Below the pieces are notes generated by a model. That model did no database searches. It worked only from the letters and a program-made list of their open reading frames with translations, and had not been told where the DNA came from. From the NCBI GenBank assembly GCA_038025085.1, contig CM076139.1:44558807-44622806 (forward strand): 64,000 bases of DNA, given 5' to 3'. The position numbers and the translations under genes were made by a program. This document shows positions 29,396-40,169 of this stretch, piece after piece (the first letter of the stretch is position 1; each line of letters opens with the position of its first letter). This DNA is from Tetragonia tetragonoides. Taxonomy: Eukaryota; Streptophyta; Magnoliopsida; Caryophyllales; Aizoaceae.

Positions 29396-32300
29396 GTGTT
29401 GTAAACTGGAAGCTTTTAGAGATGAGAATGAGATGCTTTGATGCATGCCAAAAACGTTTACAACCCAGGGTATTTATAGATCCCATGGGTATAGCTAGGT
29501 TACAACCAATCATCTATCCCGGGTTCACATGTTACATGCATATACATACAAACACTTTATTAGATGCCACTTCGTTCATGCATTGGTTAGATTCTATCTT
29601 TACATGCATAGGTCGGGGTAAGTAAGCTTAGCTCTTGCATGCATTGGTCGGATGGATTAACTTCTGATGAACCATTCACATGTTTTGTTTTATTCTTATA
29701 ACAAAAACATATATAACAAAATTTATAAAATTATTTATTTTATTAATATATTAAACAGTAAAATAATATAATCGAGTTTTACATGAGTTTGAACAAGCTT
29801 TAAACAAACATATATGAGCGAGCTTGTTCATGAACATAAACGAGCTTGTTCTGAACATAAATGAGTTTGTTCGCGAACATAAACGAGACGACTAGAGCCT
29901 TGGTCGAGCTCGGCTTGTTTAACAAACGAGCTTTAGAATTGCATTCATGTTCGTTCAGTTACTTAATGAACGAGCTTTGACCAAATTTGTTCGTGAACGG
30001 TTCATGAACGCTCAATTCATTTACAGCCCTAGCTAGAGAGTTGGGGAAGGAGAGAGAGAGAGGAAAGATTGAAGGAATGCCAAAAAAGAAAGAGAGGAAA
30101 TCTTATACAACTAGTTGAAGTTGATCTTGCCGATTTTGTTTTGTTTTTTTTTTTTTTTTTATTATTATAAAGGAGATATAGAGAAATAGAGAGAATATAA
30201 TGAGAAAAATGAAAAAAAAAACCTAAAATTTTAGTTCATTTAGAAAACAAAAAATCCAAATTTGTATTGTTAAGGTTATAAATTAATATCTAATCAATTT
30301 TTTTTATTCAAATTTGATAAACAAAATAATAAGACTTAACTAATGATAAAACATATCATTTATCAATAGAAGGCATTGTAGGCTAACAGTGTCGGACCAA
30401 TATTGTTGGTAGACCAGGAAAATGATCGGGTCGAGTCACTTCGGATTCGGGTTATAGTAGGTCGCGGTCACTATCGGGTCATGTCAAGTTTTAGTAGGTC
30501 GGGTATAGGTTGGTCATTGGGTCAAACGACTCTTATCTCACAAACTTTGGGTCTCAGGTCAGGTGTGGGTAGTTTCTGATTCGGGTCATTAGCAGGTCAA
30601 ACCTTTTTAGGTCGATTTTTGCCGGGTCTTTAGTAGGTCAGAACGTCGGATATGGATCGGGTCGAAATTTGTTAGCTCTAATTGTGTTACAAGTGACAAA
30701 TTTGGATAATGACGACATAGATTTTTCATCATGAGAATATTTTTATTTTATTAGTGAAACTTCAAATCATTTACATAAAATTTAATTTTATTTTATAAAG
30801 TATAAATCTTTCCATCTCCCAAATTAAAATAATAAAAGAAATTTTTATACCAAGGTATACAGAAGTATAGCGAAATTACATCGAAGTATAATGACGTATA
30901 TAAGGGATTACATTGAGGTATACTCCGACAACTTTTATACTAATTCCATATTTTTTTCATTCAAAATTGAAATTTGAGTACTGCAGTTTATGACCATATT
31001 CTCTTAATATACCTAAAAAAATAAAAAAAAGTTCAGTCAAATTTTTTTTTCTTCCTTTTTCATGTGCACTTTATTTTTTAATTTAAATTTACAGTAAAAA
31101 ACTTATTTAGCCCACTTTTCGCCCACTTTAATAATGGTTATAATAGTCTTTTTACAAGTTACGATCACCGAAAATATGTTTTTCACTGAAGGTTATGGTG
31201 TAATATACGTCAATATAAATCTTGAAACATCCGTATATATTTGTGTAATTTGGCTATAAGTTTTTGTTTTTTGATCAACAATTTGGCTATAAGCTATTAT
31301 ACCTTGCCTAGTCTCTCTAAAAAAAAATACTCTAGCCTCTCTTTTCTCTCAACACCTTGAAACTCTATACGACAGATCGGGGCTATAGTTGATCATCTAC
31401 CGAAAATAAGTCCTTTCTACCTGTTTTCTTCTTCTTTATGTTGCTATTTGTTTTTTTTGATTGAGTAGGTCAACAAATTTCGCTTTATTGTGAGATTTTA
31501 ATCGCTTATTTTGGTGATATTTCGATCAAACCAATCGTGAGGTTAATTGGACTCCTTTTGTAAGGTTCATTTTGACTCATTTTGTGAAGTTCACTTTGAC
31601 TCCTTTTTGTGAAGCTCACATTGACTCCTTTTTGTGAGGATTATCTCTTCATCTTTGGAGGGAATTTTGGTAGTTTTCGGTTTATGGAGTTCGGTGGGGT
31701 GTCCTGTGCTTAGAGGATTTTCTTTTTGCCTAGAAGACATCTTAGTTTAGAATTGAAGGTAGAACATAAAGTTGATGGTTTTCACCTTCAGTTCGTTCGT
31801 ACATTGATACTGGCGGATCTTATTCTTCGAGTTACAATGTATAACACAATAGTTGTGCATTCATCAAGGCTATGACATAGTCTTGTGCAAAGAGTTTGTG
31901 ATATGAAAAACAACGATAAAAAGAAGTCGTCCAAAATTACCAAATATCGAGTGATTGATAACTTTTCCATTAGAATGTTTTTTGATACTTAAGACATGTA
32001 TATTATTGAATTCAATTTTGTTTGTAAATGGCATATGCCCGTATCCCCCTTAGTGAAATTTCTATATTCCCTAAAAAAAGTTAGTATACCTTGTAGTGAA
32101 ATTTTCATATAAAAAAACAGTTCGCATAAATACCACACCCCTACAAAAATAATACCAAGAATACCCTTCTTTTAATCTTAGGAAAATAAAATAAAATTAC
32201 AATATCTTTACTTTAATTTTGCACTGCGTCCCCTCCCTTCCGAGCCTTCCACATTAAGTATTATGTAGCAGTGAAGTCAGAAGTGTGATAATGCAGCAAT

Positions 32301-33330
32301 GAAGTGTGATTGCTGCTCCAACTAAATTGTTGATGGAGGCTTGATGACGTGACCATCTTTACAATACTTCTAAAACTCTCATTCAGTGCAATTCTACAAG
32401 AGTGGAGAACATAGTAACTAGAGTACAAATTAAAAATGGAAAGTGGAACACGCATCAAAATAATGAACAAAGTAAACTAATCATAAGAGAATTCATTATC
32501 TGTTGCGTTCTTTAGAGCTTACACGCTCAGTTTAATTTAGGGATAAATTCATCGATTTATGTTGGTAATTCATTACGTAGGAGGTGTGGTATTGTTAGTA
32601 AGGTGTGGTATTTAGCACCACCGTAAAAAAATTCACCCTATGCGCTCTTTAAATTTAATCTTCATTGCCTTTTGCATATTTTTTAGAGCTGTCAAATAGG
32701 TCAGGTCGTGTCGTGTTCGTGTTCGTGTCAAGGTTAAACGTGTCGAGACTCCCTTGATCCAAACCTAATCCATTTATTAATCGTGTCGAAAATCCTTGAC
32801 CTGTTTAATAATCGTGATACCTGTTTAATGACCTGTTAACCTGTTTATTTGTACTTATATTCTAAACTAATTGAAATATGAGAAAAAATATAAATTTTAC
32901 CTACAAATTTAAAGTTTTAACCATATAAGTGTATATTCAACAGTCTAAAATTATTAAAATGTTCAAGATAGGTGAGATTCTATTACATTATTTACTTGTT
33001 ACAATTATATTGAACTTAAATTTGACAATTAAAATTAAACGTGTCGTAAGCAGGTTGTTTTCGTGTCAGAAATCTCAACCTTAACCTAACCTATTTAACT
33101 AAACGTGTTACTCGTGTCGACTCATTTAATTAAACGGGTTGAAACCTCTCAACACTAACCTACTACATTCATGTCCGGTTCTTATCGTGTTGTCGTGTCG
33201 TGTCAGCTTTTGACAGCTCTAATATTTTTGGCCCCTTTGGTTGAACCTGGCAATCAATTCCGGCCACTCCCGCCCTTAGACGGGCAAACACCCTCCCTTC
33301 CGTTCCGACAGCCATTCACTGATTCACCAA
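29396..33330. other. Intergenic repeats; no gene recognised
   Basis: 29396-29640 continues the LTR-like sequence split by the Copia. 29790-30010 holds several copies of a roughly 24-bp motif (CGAGCTTGTTCATGAACATA). 30420-30670 is full of GGGTC/GGTCG words. 31550-31650 has about four copies of a 30-bp minisatellite (TTGACTCCTTTTTGTGAAG). 32700-33210 carries CGTGTCGTGTT-type words. These are typical decayed transposon sequences. No ORF here has a recognisable domain. Confidence 0.6.
32103..32640. mobile_element. MITE-like element with TIRs (AATACCACACCCCTAC family), copy 1
   Basis: The left end has GCATAAATACCACACCCCTA. The right end has GGTGTGGTATTTAGCACC, its approximate reverse complement. 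The left end also matches the start of the element at 48205 (AAACAGTTCGCAT...CAATACCACACCC). No protein is coded. The class (MULE-derived or other) is not clear, and the boundaries are approximate. Confidence 0.5.
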
Positions 33331-33454
33331 CTTCTACACACAGAAGAGAAGAGTCAATAGAGAGAGAGAGAGAAAAAAAAGTGTTGATACAATACAATAG
33401 ACTCAGATCAACACTCCCCACAGTCAATTCAAGCTCAATTCCCTTACTCCCAAA
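33330..33454 (+). promoter_or_regulatory. Probable 5' leader of the DUF7906-like gene
   Basis: A GA-rich stretch (33358-33380) and a CT/CA-rich leader immediately precede the start codon at 33455. No clear TATA box is visible in the 100 bases before it. Confidence 0.4.
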
Positions 33455-35527
33455 ATGCTCACCTCCACCACCATAACCACCGTCTTCATTTTCTCTCTCC
33501 ACCTCCTCCACCTTTCTCTCTCCTCCCCCATCCCTCCCGGCCTCGACTCCTTCCTCTCTCACCAATACACCCTCGATCCTCACGCCACCAACGACACTCT
33601 CCCCCTCCTCCCTTCCCGTCTCAAACCCTCCTCCCATTCTCTCTCCTCCTCCCCACCACCCTCCATCACCTCTCTCCTCTCTCTCTCTCTCCCAATCTCT
33701 CTCCACATAATCCTCGTCGGCCCCACCTTCTCCACCACCTCCCCCACCCTCCTCACCACCTTCCTCTCTCATTCTCTCTCCTCCTCCCCTTTCCACGTCA
33801 TCACCCCTTTCGATTCCCACATCCCATCTCACACCCTCACCCTTTCCCACCACCTCTCTCTCTCCTCCTCTCTCTCTCCACCCTCTCTCTCCTCCTCCCT
33901 CACCTCAACCCTCTCTCACTCTCTCTCCTCCTCCCCTTCTTCCCTCCGTTCCCCTCTCACCTCCGTCCCTTTCTCTCTCATCGATTCCCTCATTTCCCAA
34001 AATTACCACTCTCAGAAACCCCATGATGGGTCCGTTTTCATCTACATTCTTAACCTGGGTCCACAGTCTAAACCCTATGCTTATACGTACTCATCTACAG
34101 GTGTTGACTCATCATCGCCGGCGTATACGAAATGCTTGGGTTCGATTTGGGCTGGGAAGGAGAGGTACATGTGGATTGACCTCGGGGCCGGGCCGGTTGA
34201 CTACGGCCCGGCTTTGTCCGGTGATGGTGTTCTTCCTCGCGGCGAATTCCATCCTCTTACTGTTCTCCATGGCCGTCCTAAAGCTGAAAAGGCCGTGTTA
34301 GCTGATTTGGCTTCACTTGTTCATAGTGCTTATAAGGTACTTATTGTTCCTCCTTTGAGAATTCCTGTTCCTTTTGAGAATACCCTTGTTGTTCAATTTA
34401 TTCATATTCATGATAATGTTGATAATAATGAGAATGGTAATGAGAATGAGGGTGATAAGTATGGGTTGGATTGGAAAATGATTGAGAAGACATTTATGGA
34501 TGAGGCAAATGAAAAGGGGTTATTGGTAGGTGATCAGAGTTTGAGTTTTAAGAAGTATGAGATTAAGTATAAAAAATGTGGGTTGTGTTCGTTTGCGGTT
34601 AATAAAGGGATGAGTGAGTATACGTCGAGGTTTTTGTTTGATAACTATACTTTGATTGTGAGCCAGTATTTGGATTCCAAAAAGTTGCATCAGGTATTGG
34701 TGGATAATGGGGAGGAGTTTAAGAGGTTAGCAGGTGTTGTGAATGAGGATGATTTTGCTAGAGTGTTGCCTGTTTATGTGTTTGATTTGGATTTGAGTAT
34801 GTTGTTGTTGCTTGATCGGTATCATCAGACTGTTGCATTTAAGGATATGGTGATTGCGGTTAGGACTAGGAATACGCAGACTGTGAGTGAGTATAGTTGT
34901 AATGGACGGCATGTGTTTACGCAGACTAGGGAGCTTGAGAGGCCGATTATTGGGTCGGTTTTGCAGAGTATGTGGGGGGTTACACCTACGCATTTGGTGT
35001 GGAGTGAGATGCATAATAGTACGCTGGTTGATTATACGTGGAGTGTTGGGCAGACACCGTTTGGGCCGTTTTCGGAGGTTTCGTCTTTGTCGTTTGTGCA
35101 GAAGGATGCTGCGAGGAGGAATGTATTGTTGACGTCGTTGAATTATACTATTAGTAGTGCTGTTGAGATACTTGAATCTGTTAAGGCACATGGTGGGTAT
35201 CAAAAGCTTTTGAAGGGGCGCCAACATGTTGAGTTCTCACAGAGATGGTTTCTCTTCAAGTACAAGCTGGATAAGATGATTTCTGCGTTGTCACATTGGG
35301 ATTTTGGGTTGGCCTCCTATTACTTGAGATCATCGGAGCATGACTTGTATTCCATGCACTCGATTGTTTATCAGGCGTCACAGGAATTGGAGGCTTCGCT
35401 TGCTTGCTTTAGGGATCCACCGTTTCCGTGGGCTTCTGTCTCTATGTCAGCTGGAACTTTCTTTGTTCTCTGCTATGTTTATGCCAAAAGGGAGAAGTTC
35501 TTCAAAAACAAGAGAAAGCAGTTTTGA
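33455..35527 (+). CDS. Plant DUF7906-like secreted/membrane protein (AT3G28720-like)
   Basis: Intact single-exon gene of 690 codons. Residues 1-24 form a signal peptide (hydrophobic TVFIFSLHLLHLSLSS). Residues about 50-170 are Ser/Leu-rich low complexity, coded by CT-rich DNA. The conserved body follows, with phrases such as GSIWAGKERYMWIDLGAGPVDYG, followed by a long region with DLDLSMLLLLDR. A C-terminal membrane segment (ASVSMSAGTFFVLCYVYA) precedes a basic tail ending KRKQF, which fits a KXKXX ER-retrieval signal. It resembles from memory a plant family annotated as transmembrane/DUF7906 (Arabidopsis AT3G28720). Its biochemical role is unknown to me. Predicted type I membrane protein of the secretory pathway, lumenal body. 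Certain as a gene, moderate on family. Confidence 0.85.
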   Translation: MLTSTTITTVFIFSLHLLHLSLSSPIPPGLDSFLSHQYTLDPHATNDTLPLLPSRLKPSSHSLSSSPPPSITSLLSLSLPISLHIILVGPTFSTTSPTLLTTFLSHSLSSSPFHVITPFDSHIPSHTLTLSHHLSLSSSLSPPSLSSSLTSTLSHSLSSSPSSLRSPLTSVPFSLIDSLISQNYHSQKPHDGSVFIYILNLGPQSKPYAYTYSSTGVDSSSPAYTKCLGSIWAGKERYMWIDLGAGPVDYGPALSGDGVLPRGEFHPLTVLHGRPKAEKAVLADLASLVHSAYKVLIVPPLRIPVPFENTLVVQFIHIHDNVDNNENGNENEGDKYGLDWKMIEKTFMDEANEKGLLVGDQSLSFKKYEIKYKKCGLCSFAVNKGMSEYTSRFLFDNYTLIVSQYLDSKKLHQVLVDNGEEFKRLAGVVNEDDFARVLPVYVFDLDLSMLLLLDRYHQTVAFKDMVIAVRTRNTQTVSEYSCNGRHVFTQTRELERPIIGSVLQSMWGVTPTHLVWSEMHNSTLVDYTWSVGQTPFGPFSEVSSLSFVQKDAARRNVLLTSLNYTISSAVEILESVKAHGGYQKLLKGRQHVEFSQRWFLFKYKLDKMISALSHWDFGLASYYLRSSEHDLYSMHSIVYQASQELEASLACFRDPPFPWASVSMSAGTFFVLCYVYAKREKFFKNKRKQF

Positions 35528-38181
35528 CTTTTGATTGAGGTTTGAAAGCAGAATGTAACATTGGAAGCGACAGATACATGTAACTCTGTAAAACACAGGC
35601 TTGCTACCAGGTTAGAAATCACTGTTCAGTTTGAGCTAGACAGACCTGTGTTTCAGTTTAGATATACTTTCTTCTATTACTGGGAACACAAACTCCCAAG
35701 TCAAAATTTTATCTCAGTTTTGATATGTGCATTATTTTGGCTCCCTTATTTAGTTGTTCTTCTGAACTTGAGGCTTTGATATCATGATGATGACAAGTTG
35801 GTCTTTCTTGCTGTCACTGGTTTTGATCGAATGAAAAGCAGAAATACTTTGTACTCGACAATCCAACTAAAGCCATGCACAAACTTGATAGTTTCTGTAG
35901 CTTTAATTTCCTGATGAACATTAGACAATAGCTTCCCCTTCCTTAGTTGGCTTTCTGGATTCTGCCTGATGCATTATGTTGGTTGTCATCTACAAGGTCG
36001 TTGCATTCCCATTTCTAGTCATTCCAACAAACTAAACTGCTATTTCCTCTCGATGGTGCCAGTATCCTCTTTACCATTGATATAATGGCAGTAGAAGTGG
36101 AGGCTTTAGGTTGCTAGTTGCAAGTCTGGAAGAGTGATTTACTTCCTGAGTGTGGGGCTGTGGCGAAATGTTACACTCATAAGTTTGAAGATGACTTCAT
36201 ATGAGTGTGGAGGTTGTGTGCTTGCCTGGAGAGTGCATTGTTGGTGCAATTTGCATTCTCGGTTTTATTATCCTCGTGTAGGTAGTCAAGTAATTATAAG
36301 GTGCTTGCTTCTGTCATTGTGTGTTTTAGATCGTTGGCTCTCCCGCCTAAGTTGCATCCTCGCTTTTTTAATTTATACATATTCCCTGAGGAAAATATTT
36401 TGCGACAACAATGGACACATGTATGTTCCACAATTTCCAATGGAGCCAAAAACTTCTCTACTTTTTGGCTTCGGAATGTAATGGACTAAAGCAAAATGGC
36501 TTATAAAACTGTCGGCACTTCTTATTTATTGTGAAGTTGCCGATGGTCGTCGCACTTCGGATATCGGGTCAAACGGAAATAGCCTCTCTGCGAGACTCTC
36601 ACAGGGGTAAGGCAGCGTACAACCGACCCCCCCTTACCCTGCCTAGGCGGGAGCCTCTTTGGAGACACTGGGGTAATGTTGATGAATGTTGATGAATGGA
36701 CACATGTATGCCCTTTGTCTTGGATATTGGGAGTATATGCATATTTATTTCAGTGATTGTGCAAGTAATTTCAGTTTAAAGCTATTTTCAAGTTTAATGA
36801 GGGCTTCTCTTTGCTTTTTCTTTTAGGTAGGGGTGTGGGGTTTGTGTGGTAGGTAGACTAAAGAGCTCTAGGGCTGTTAAGCTGTGGAGCTGGGTTTCCA
36901 ACCTTTTGCTTTTCCGAGAAAACTTGTTTTAGATAGTATATAACGACCACAAGAGTGGTGCTCTATTGGCTTAAATTGCAATGATGACTTGTATGTGAAG
37001 AAGTGGAAATGGTTAGGAAGGGACTGGATAGATGCTGACCATCCTTCAGCTAGCCATCCCTTGATTGGTCTTGCTGCTCTTGTGTCCTTTGGCCACCCCT
37101 TGTAGTTCCGGATTGATTCGCTATTGGTTTCATTATTCTGGAAAAATGTTAAGATTGATAACTGTTTTCCTTTTCCACAGCTAAACAGTAAACAGGCCCT
37201 CAAATTTTTCATTCCTACTGTGAATGGGTTTGAAGTGAGGATTGCGATTTCTGATTGGATTATGGACAGACACACCTCACCCCTTGCCCTTCCCAATACT
37301 ATGCAAATCAACCACCGCCAACAATAGGGAAGTTGGGTAGGTCATGATGTAAGCAACCTTACCCCTTATGTAGTACTTCAATTGGAGACCTAGAATTCCT
37401 CACCTTCTTTCCTTTCACTTTTCATCCCCAAAGCAAGGGTCAAAACTGCTTTCGATATAATACTCGACACTCTTAGTTACATGAGTATTGTGATTTGCTG
37501 CCAATGGAAACTGTGGAAACCAGTACCTTTCGATTTGCTTCCTATACCCTGCTTGCAGTGGCATGCACTTGAGACTTTCTGCTTATCCTCCCTTTGAATG
37601 ACTGCTTTTTAACGCAGTCTTAAATTCGTACCTCCCTCAGACACATTAGATTTCTTGACTGTGGTGAGTGGTGACTAACCTATATTGTAGTCTCTGAGAA
37701 AGGAAACTCCATAAAGCTAATTCTTTTCTAAATTTCCCCAGATTTTCTCACTCTTGTGTCTTGCAGAGTCCAGTTTTGCTGCTCTGAAACTTCCTTTTTG
37801 GAAAAAGGGTACACTTGCACTTCACATTACACAAAGGACTTAATTCCTTCTGGGTTTAGGAGGGGTGTTTTTCTGATGATGGATAATGGTTTATTCGAGA
37901 ACGCCAACAGAACTTGATGGATAGGCAATTGGATTTTACAAAACTAGTTTCATGCATGCACCATTTTGCTTGATTATGATAACAGTAATAAAACGAGTAA
38001 TAATCTATTAATATGATTTGATAAACAGAGGTTTTTGTGTAATGGTTTTTCGATTTCTAGACAACTAAAAAAACACTCTTGTATTCCCCCTTGTGTTGGT
38101 GAACAAAGGGTTGCACATTTGGATCCACAAAAAGAAAATAGAAAAATTAAATTAAGAAACAAAAAAACAACCCCTTTAGAA
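35528..38181. other. 3' region and intergenic DNA; no further gene recognised
   Basis: Likely holds the 3' UTR of the membrane-protein gene just after 35527. A SINE-like insertion lies at 36426-36694. The 144-codon minus-strand open frame at 36877-37311 has no recognisable domain and is probably chance. Nothing else is supported. Confidence 0.5.
36426..36694 (+). mobile_element. SINE-like insertion, 269 bp, with 16-bp target-site duplication
   Basis: AATGGACACATGTATG occurs at 36410-36425 and again at 36695-36710, flanking this segment exactly. The 3' half carries the words GGGGTAAGGCAGCGTACAAC and ACCCTGCCTAGGCGGGAGCC, typical of plant SINE 3' regions. The end is a short GTTGATGAAT repeat. 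The 5' half has no clear box A or box B, so the head may be degenerate. Confidence 0.75.
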
Positions 38182-40156
38182 CTAGCATATCTGCCCGATC
38201 CTGCATTTGAGCTGGCCGGCGAACCGGGTAAGTCTCCTCACATATGTTCCGGGTTTTGCTTTTATGAAATCCTTGTTAGATGCCTTCTTGAACGGGGGTC
38301 CTGATTCAATAAAGTATGCTCCATTGATGAACACGTCATTTTGTGTTTTCCATATCCAGTTCTTCCAGTCATCTCCCACGACGTTGTTCCTGTTTGTTAT
38401 CTACATTCGCACCAAGGAAATAGATGAGTAATGTGGGTGTGACTACTGATGTAAACATTGAAAGTGCAAGTACATGGTTAATTAACGTGTTCTTACCATC
38501 TTGGCCATTGGATTCGGGGGAGCAATGAATCGGTTGCCTTGGCTGATGATAGTGGGATGTGATGTTCCACCGATGGCATACATTAGCCAATGTGTGTAAT
38601 CGTTGTTGACAACGTGGAAGAAACCATATCTACACCTTGGCATTCTTTGGACAAGCCCCTTTCCGAAGTGGTTGAAGGCAAGTGTTATTTGCATGATCTC
38701 ATCAGCAGGGTCGGTATCGCTTGCACCAAATAGCAGCACCTGCACCAGTTTTATGGAATGGTTATTTGACCTAAAATCGTGATACAATCTTAAGAGAACG
38801 ACTAGCTCTGAAATGTTATAGGAAGATAGATAGATAGATAAATTTGTCATTAGAAGTGTATCCAGTCTTACGTGATCATGCTGGGTGAAATGGTTATTTG
38901 AAATGGTGATGCCGGTGGATGCTTTGACCACATCGATGAGACCGTCGTGACAGTTCCACATTGAAAGATGATCGAGCCAAATGTTTGAAGATGCAAAAAC
39001 AGAGATACCATCTCCATCATCAACACCCCTTATCCCAACATGGTTAGCTGTGTCTCTCATCATTCCTCCAGATGCAGGTTTGATGTCATGGATCTTAATG
39101 TTGTGAATGATGACATTCCTAGCAAACTGGATGGTGATTCCAGCACCATCTGCAATGTGCACTTGGGCTCCACGCCCATCGATGGTCTTGTCGCTCGTCA
39201 CCAGTAGCTCTGCCTTTAGCCTAATCGTCATGTCTCCCTTGAAAGTAATCCATAAAGGCCTAGGTTGAAGCACAGCATGGCGAAGGGTTCCTGGCTTGGG
39301 GTTGATCAGATCATTATCGGAGGGGTCGGTGACCTCATAGTAGTCACCATCCTTTCCTCCGGTGGTCAGGTGACCGAAACCCTTGACGCAGTGTGCCAAC
39401 TTCTTTCGATCCTTAGCCCAATCGTTCTTGCACCTCCAGCAACGGTCAATGGGGTTCTGCGCCTTGCACCCACCCTTGTACTTGCCTAGTCCTCTCCTTG
39501 TACTGTTAGTTCCTTCTAGAGCCCTGTATATAATTTCATTTAACCTTGTCGTCATGTCTATGTATATATTATTTTTCTTATCTGGAATCATAACGATCTT
39601 AAACCAACAAAAATTACCTTCTAATCTCGTTACATAGACGAAAAATCACCTATTCTAGGCTATTAATGAAAAATATGAATGGAAGGCTGAAGAATTACGG
39701 ATGGACGTGATCTTTCTTTGAATCATATCGATGTTAAAGGCTAGTCTTGCCGTTATTAAATATAGGAGTTGCCCTGGCTGGCGGGAGGAGAGTGATCCCG
39801 AAGCCGACAAGCAATAGCTCCATTTGGGGGCTTAGAAGCAAAGGAGTTGGAATAAGAATTACGTTCCAATCTTGTTACATAGACGGAAAATTACCTATTC
39901 TAGGGTATTAATGAAAAATATAAAATGAAAGGCGAAAGAATTACCGATGGACATGGTAGTTAAAATTGTCGACTATTTCGGCTGGATCAGGATGATAGGA
40001 TTGCATGGAGACATTGTAAGATTCTGCAAGTCGTCTTTCGAACCACTGATTGTCATCTTGGATGTCAGCATTACCGTAGGTTGGGGTGACCACTGCTGCA
40101 ATTGCAACAACAATGAATATTGGGATCTGCATTCTGAGTTCCATTAACATCACCAT
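38182..40156 (-). CDS. Pectate lyase, PL1 family (Amb a 1/LAT56-like), secreted
   Basis: Four exons on the minus strand: 39945-40156, 38872-39523, 38497-38739 and 38182-38400. All junctions are GT-AG, and 1326 nt give 441 aa. Residues 9-28 form a signal peptide ([19 protein letters not shown]), followed by a pectate-lyase N-terminal region ([18 protein letters not shown]). The catalytic body has [19 protein letters not shown] (calcium-binding Asp), [17 protein letters not shown], and [21 protein letters not shown] with the conserved Arg. It cleaves de-esterified homogalacturonan in the cell wall by beta-elimination, needing calcium. It resembles pollen-type members and is divergent at HLSMWNC, where HNSLSNC is more usual. 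Start: ATGs at 40156, 40150, 40144 and 40132 are in frame. TATAAATA lies only a few bases upstream of the first. Confidence 0.92.
39616..39710. repeat. Diverged duplicate of the exon-1/intron-1 boundary inside pectate lyase intron 1
   Basis: This block, for example GTTACATAGACGAAAAATCA through GAATTACGGATGGACGTG, repeats 39858-39960 (GTTACATAGACGGAAAATTA through GAATTACCGATGGACATG). The older copy includes the end of exon 1 and a decoy donor. Confidence 0.85.
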
Positions 40157-40160
40157 GTAG

Positions 40161-40168
40161 TATTTATA
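40161..40168 (-). promoter_or_regulatory. TATA box candidate of the pectate lyase gene
   Basis: TATAAATA on the minus strand. Transcription about 30 bases downstream would begin near 40136, after the first three in-frame ATGs. That leaves 40132 or another promoter as the practical choice. Confidence 0.45.
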
Positions 40169-40169
40169 G

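Noticed and set aside
33254..33853. 199-codon minus-strand Gly/Glu-rich frame
   Set aside because: Antisense shadow of the CT-rich start of the membrane protein gene.
34727..35227. 166-codon minus-strand frame
   Set aside because: Antisense to the well-supported membrane protein gene, with no domain.
36877..37311. 144-codon minus-strand frame
   Set aside because: No recognisable domain, no splice context and unremarkable composition.
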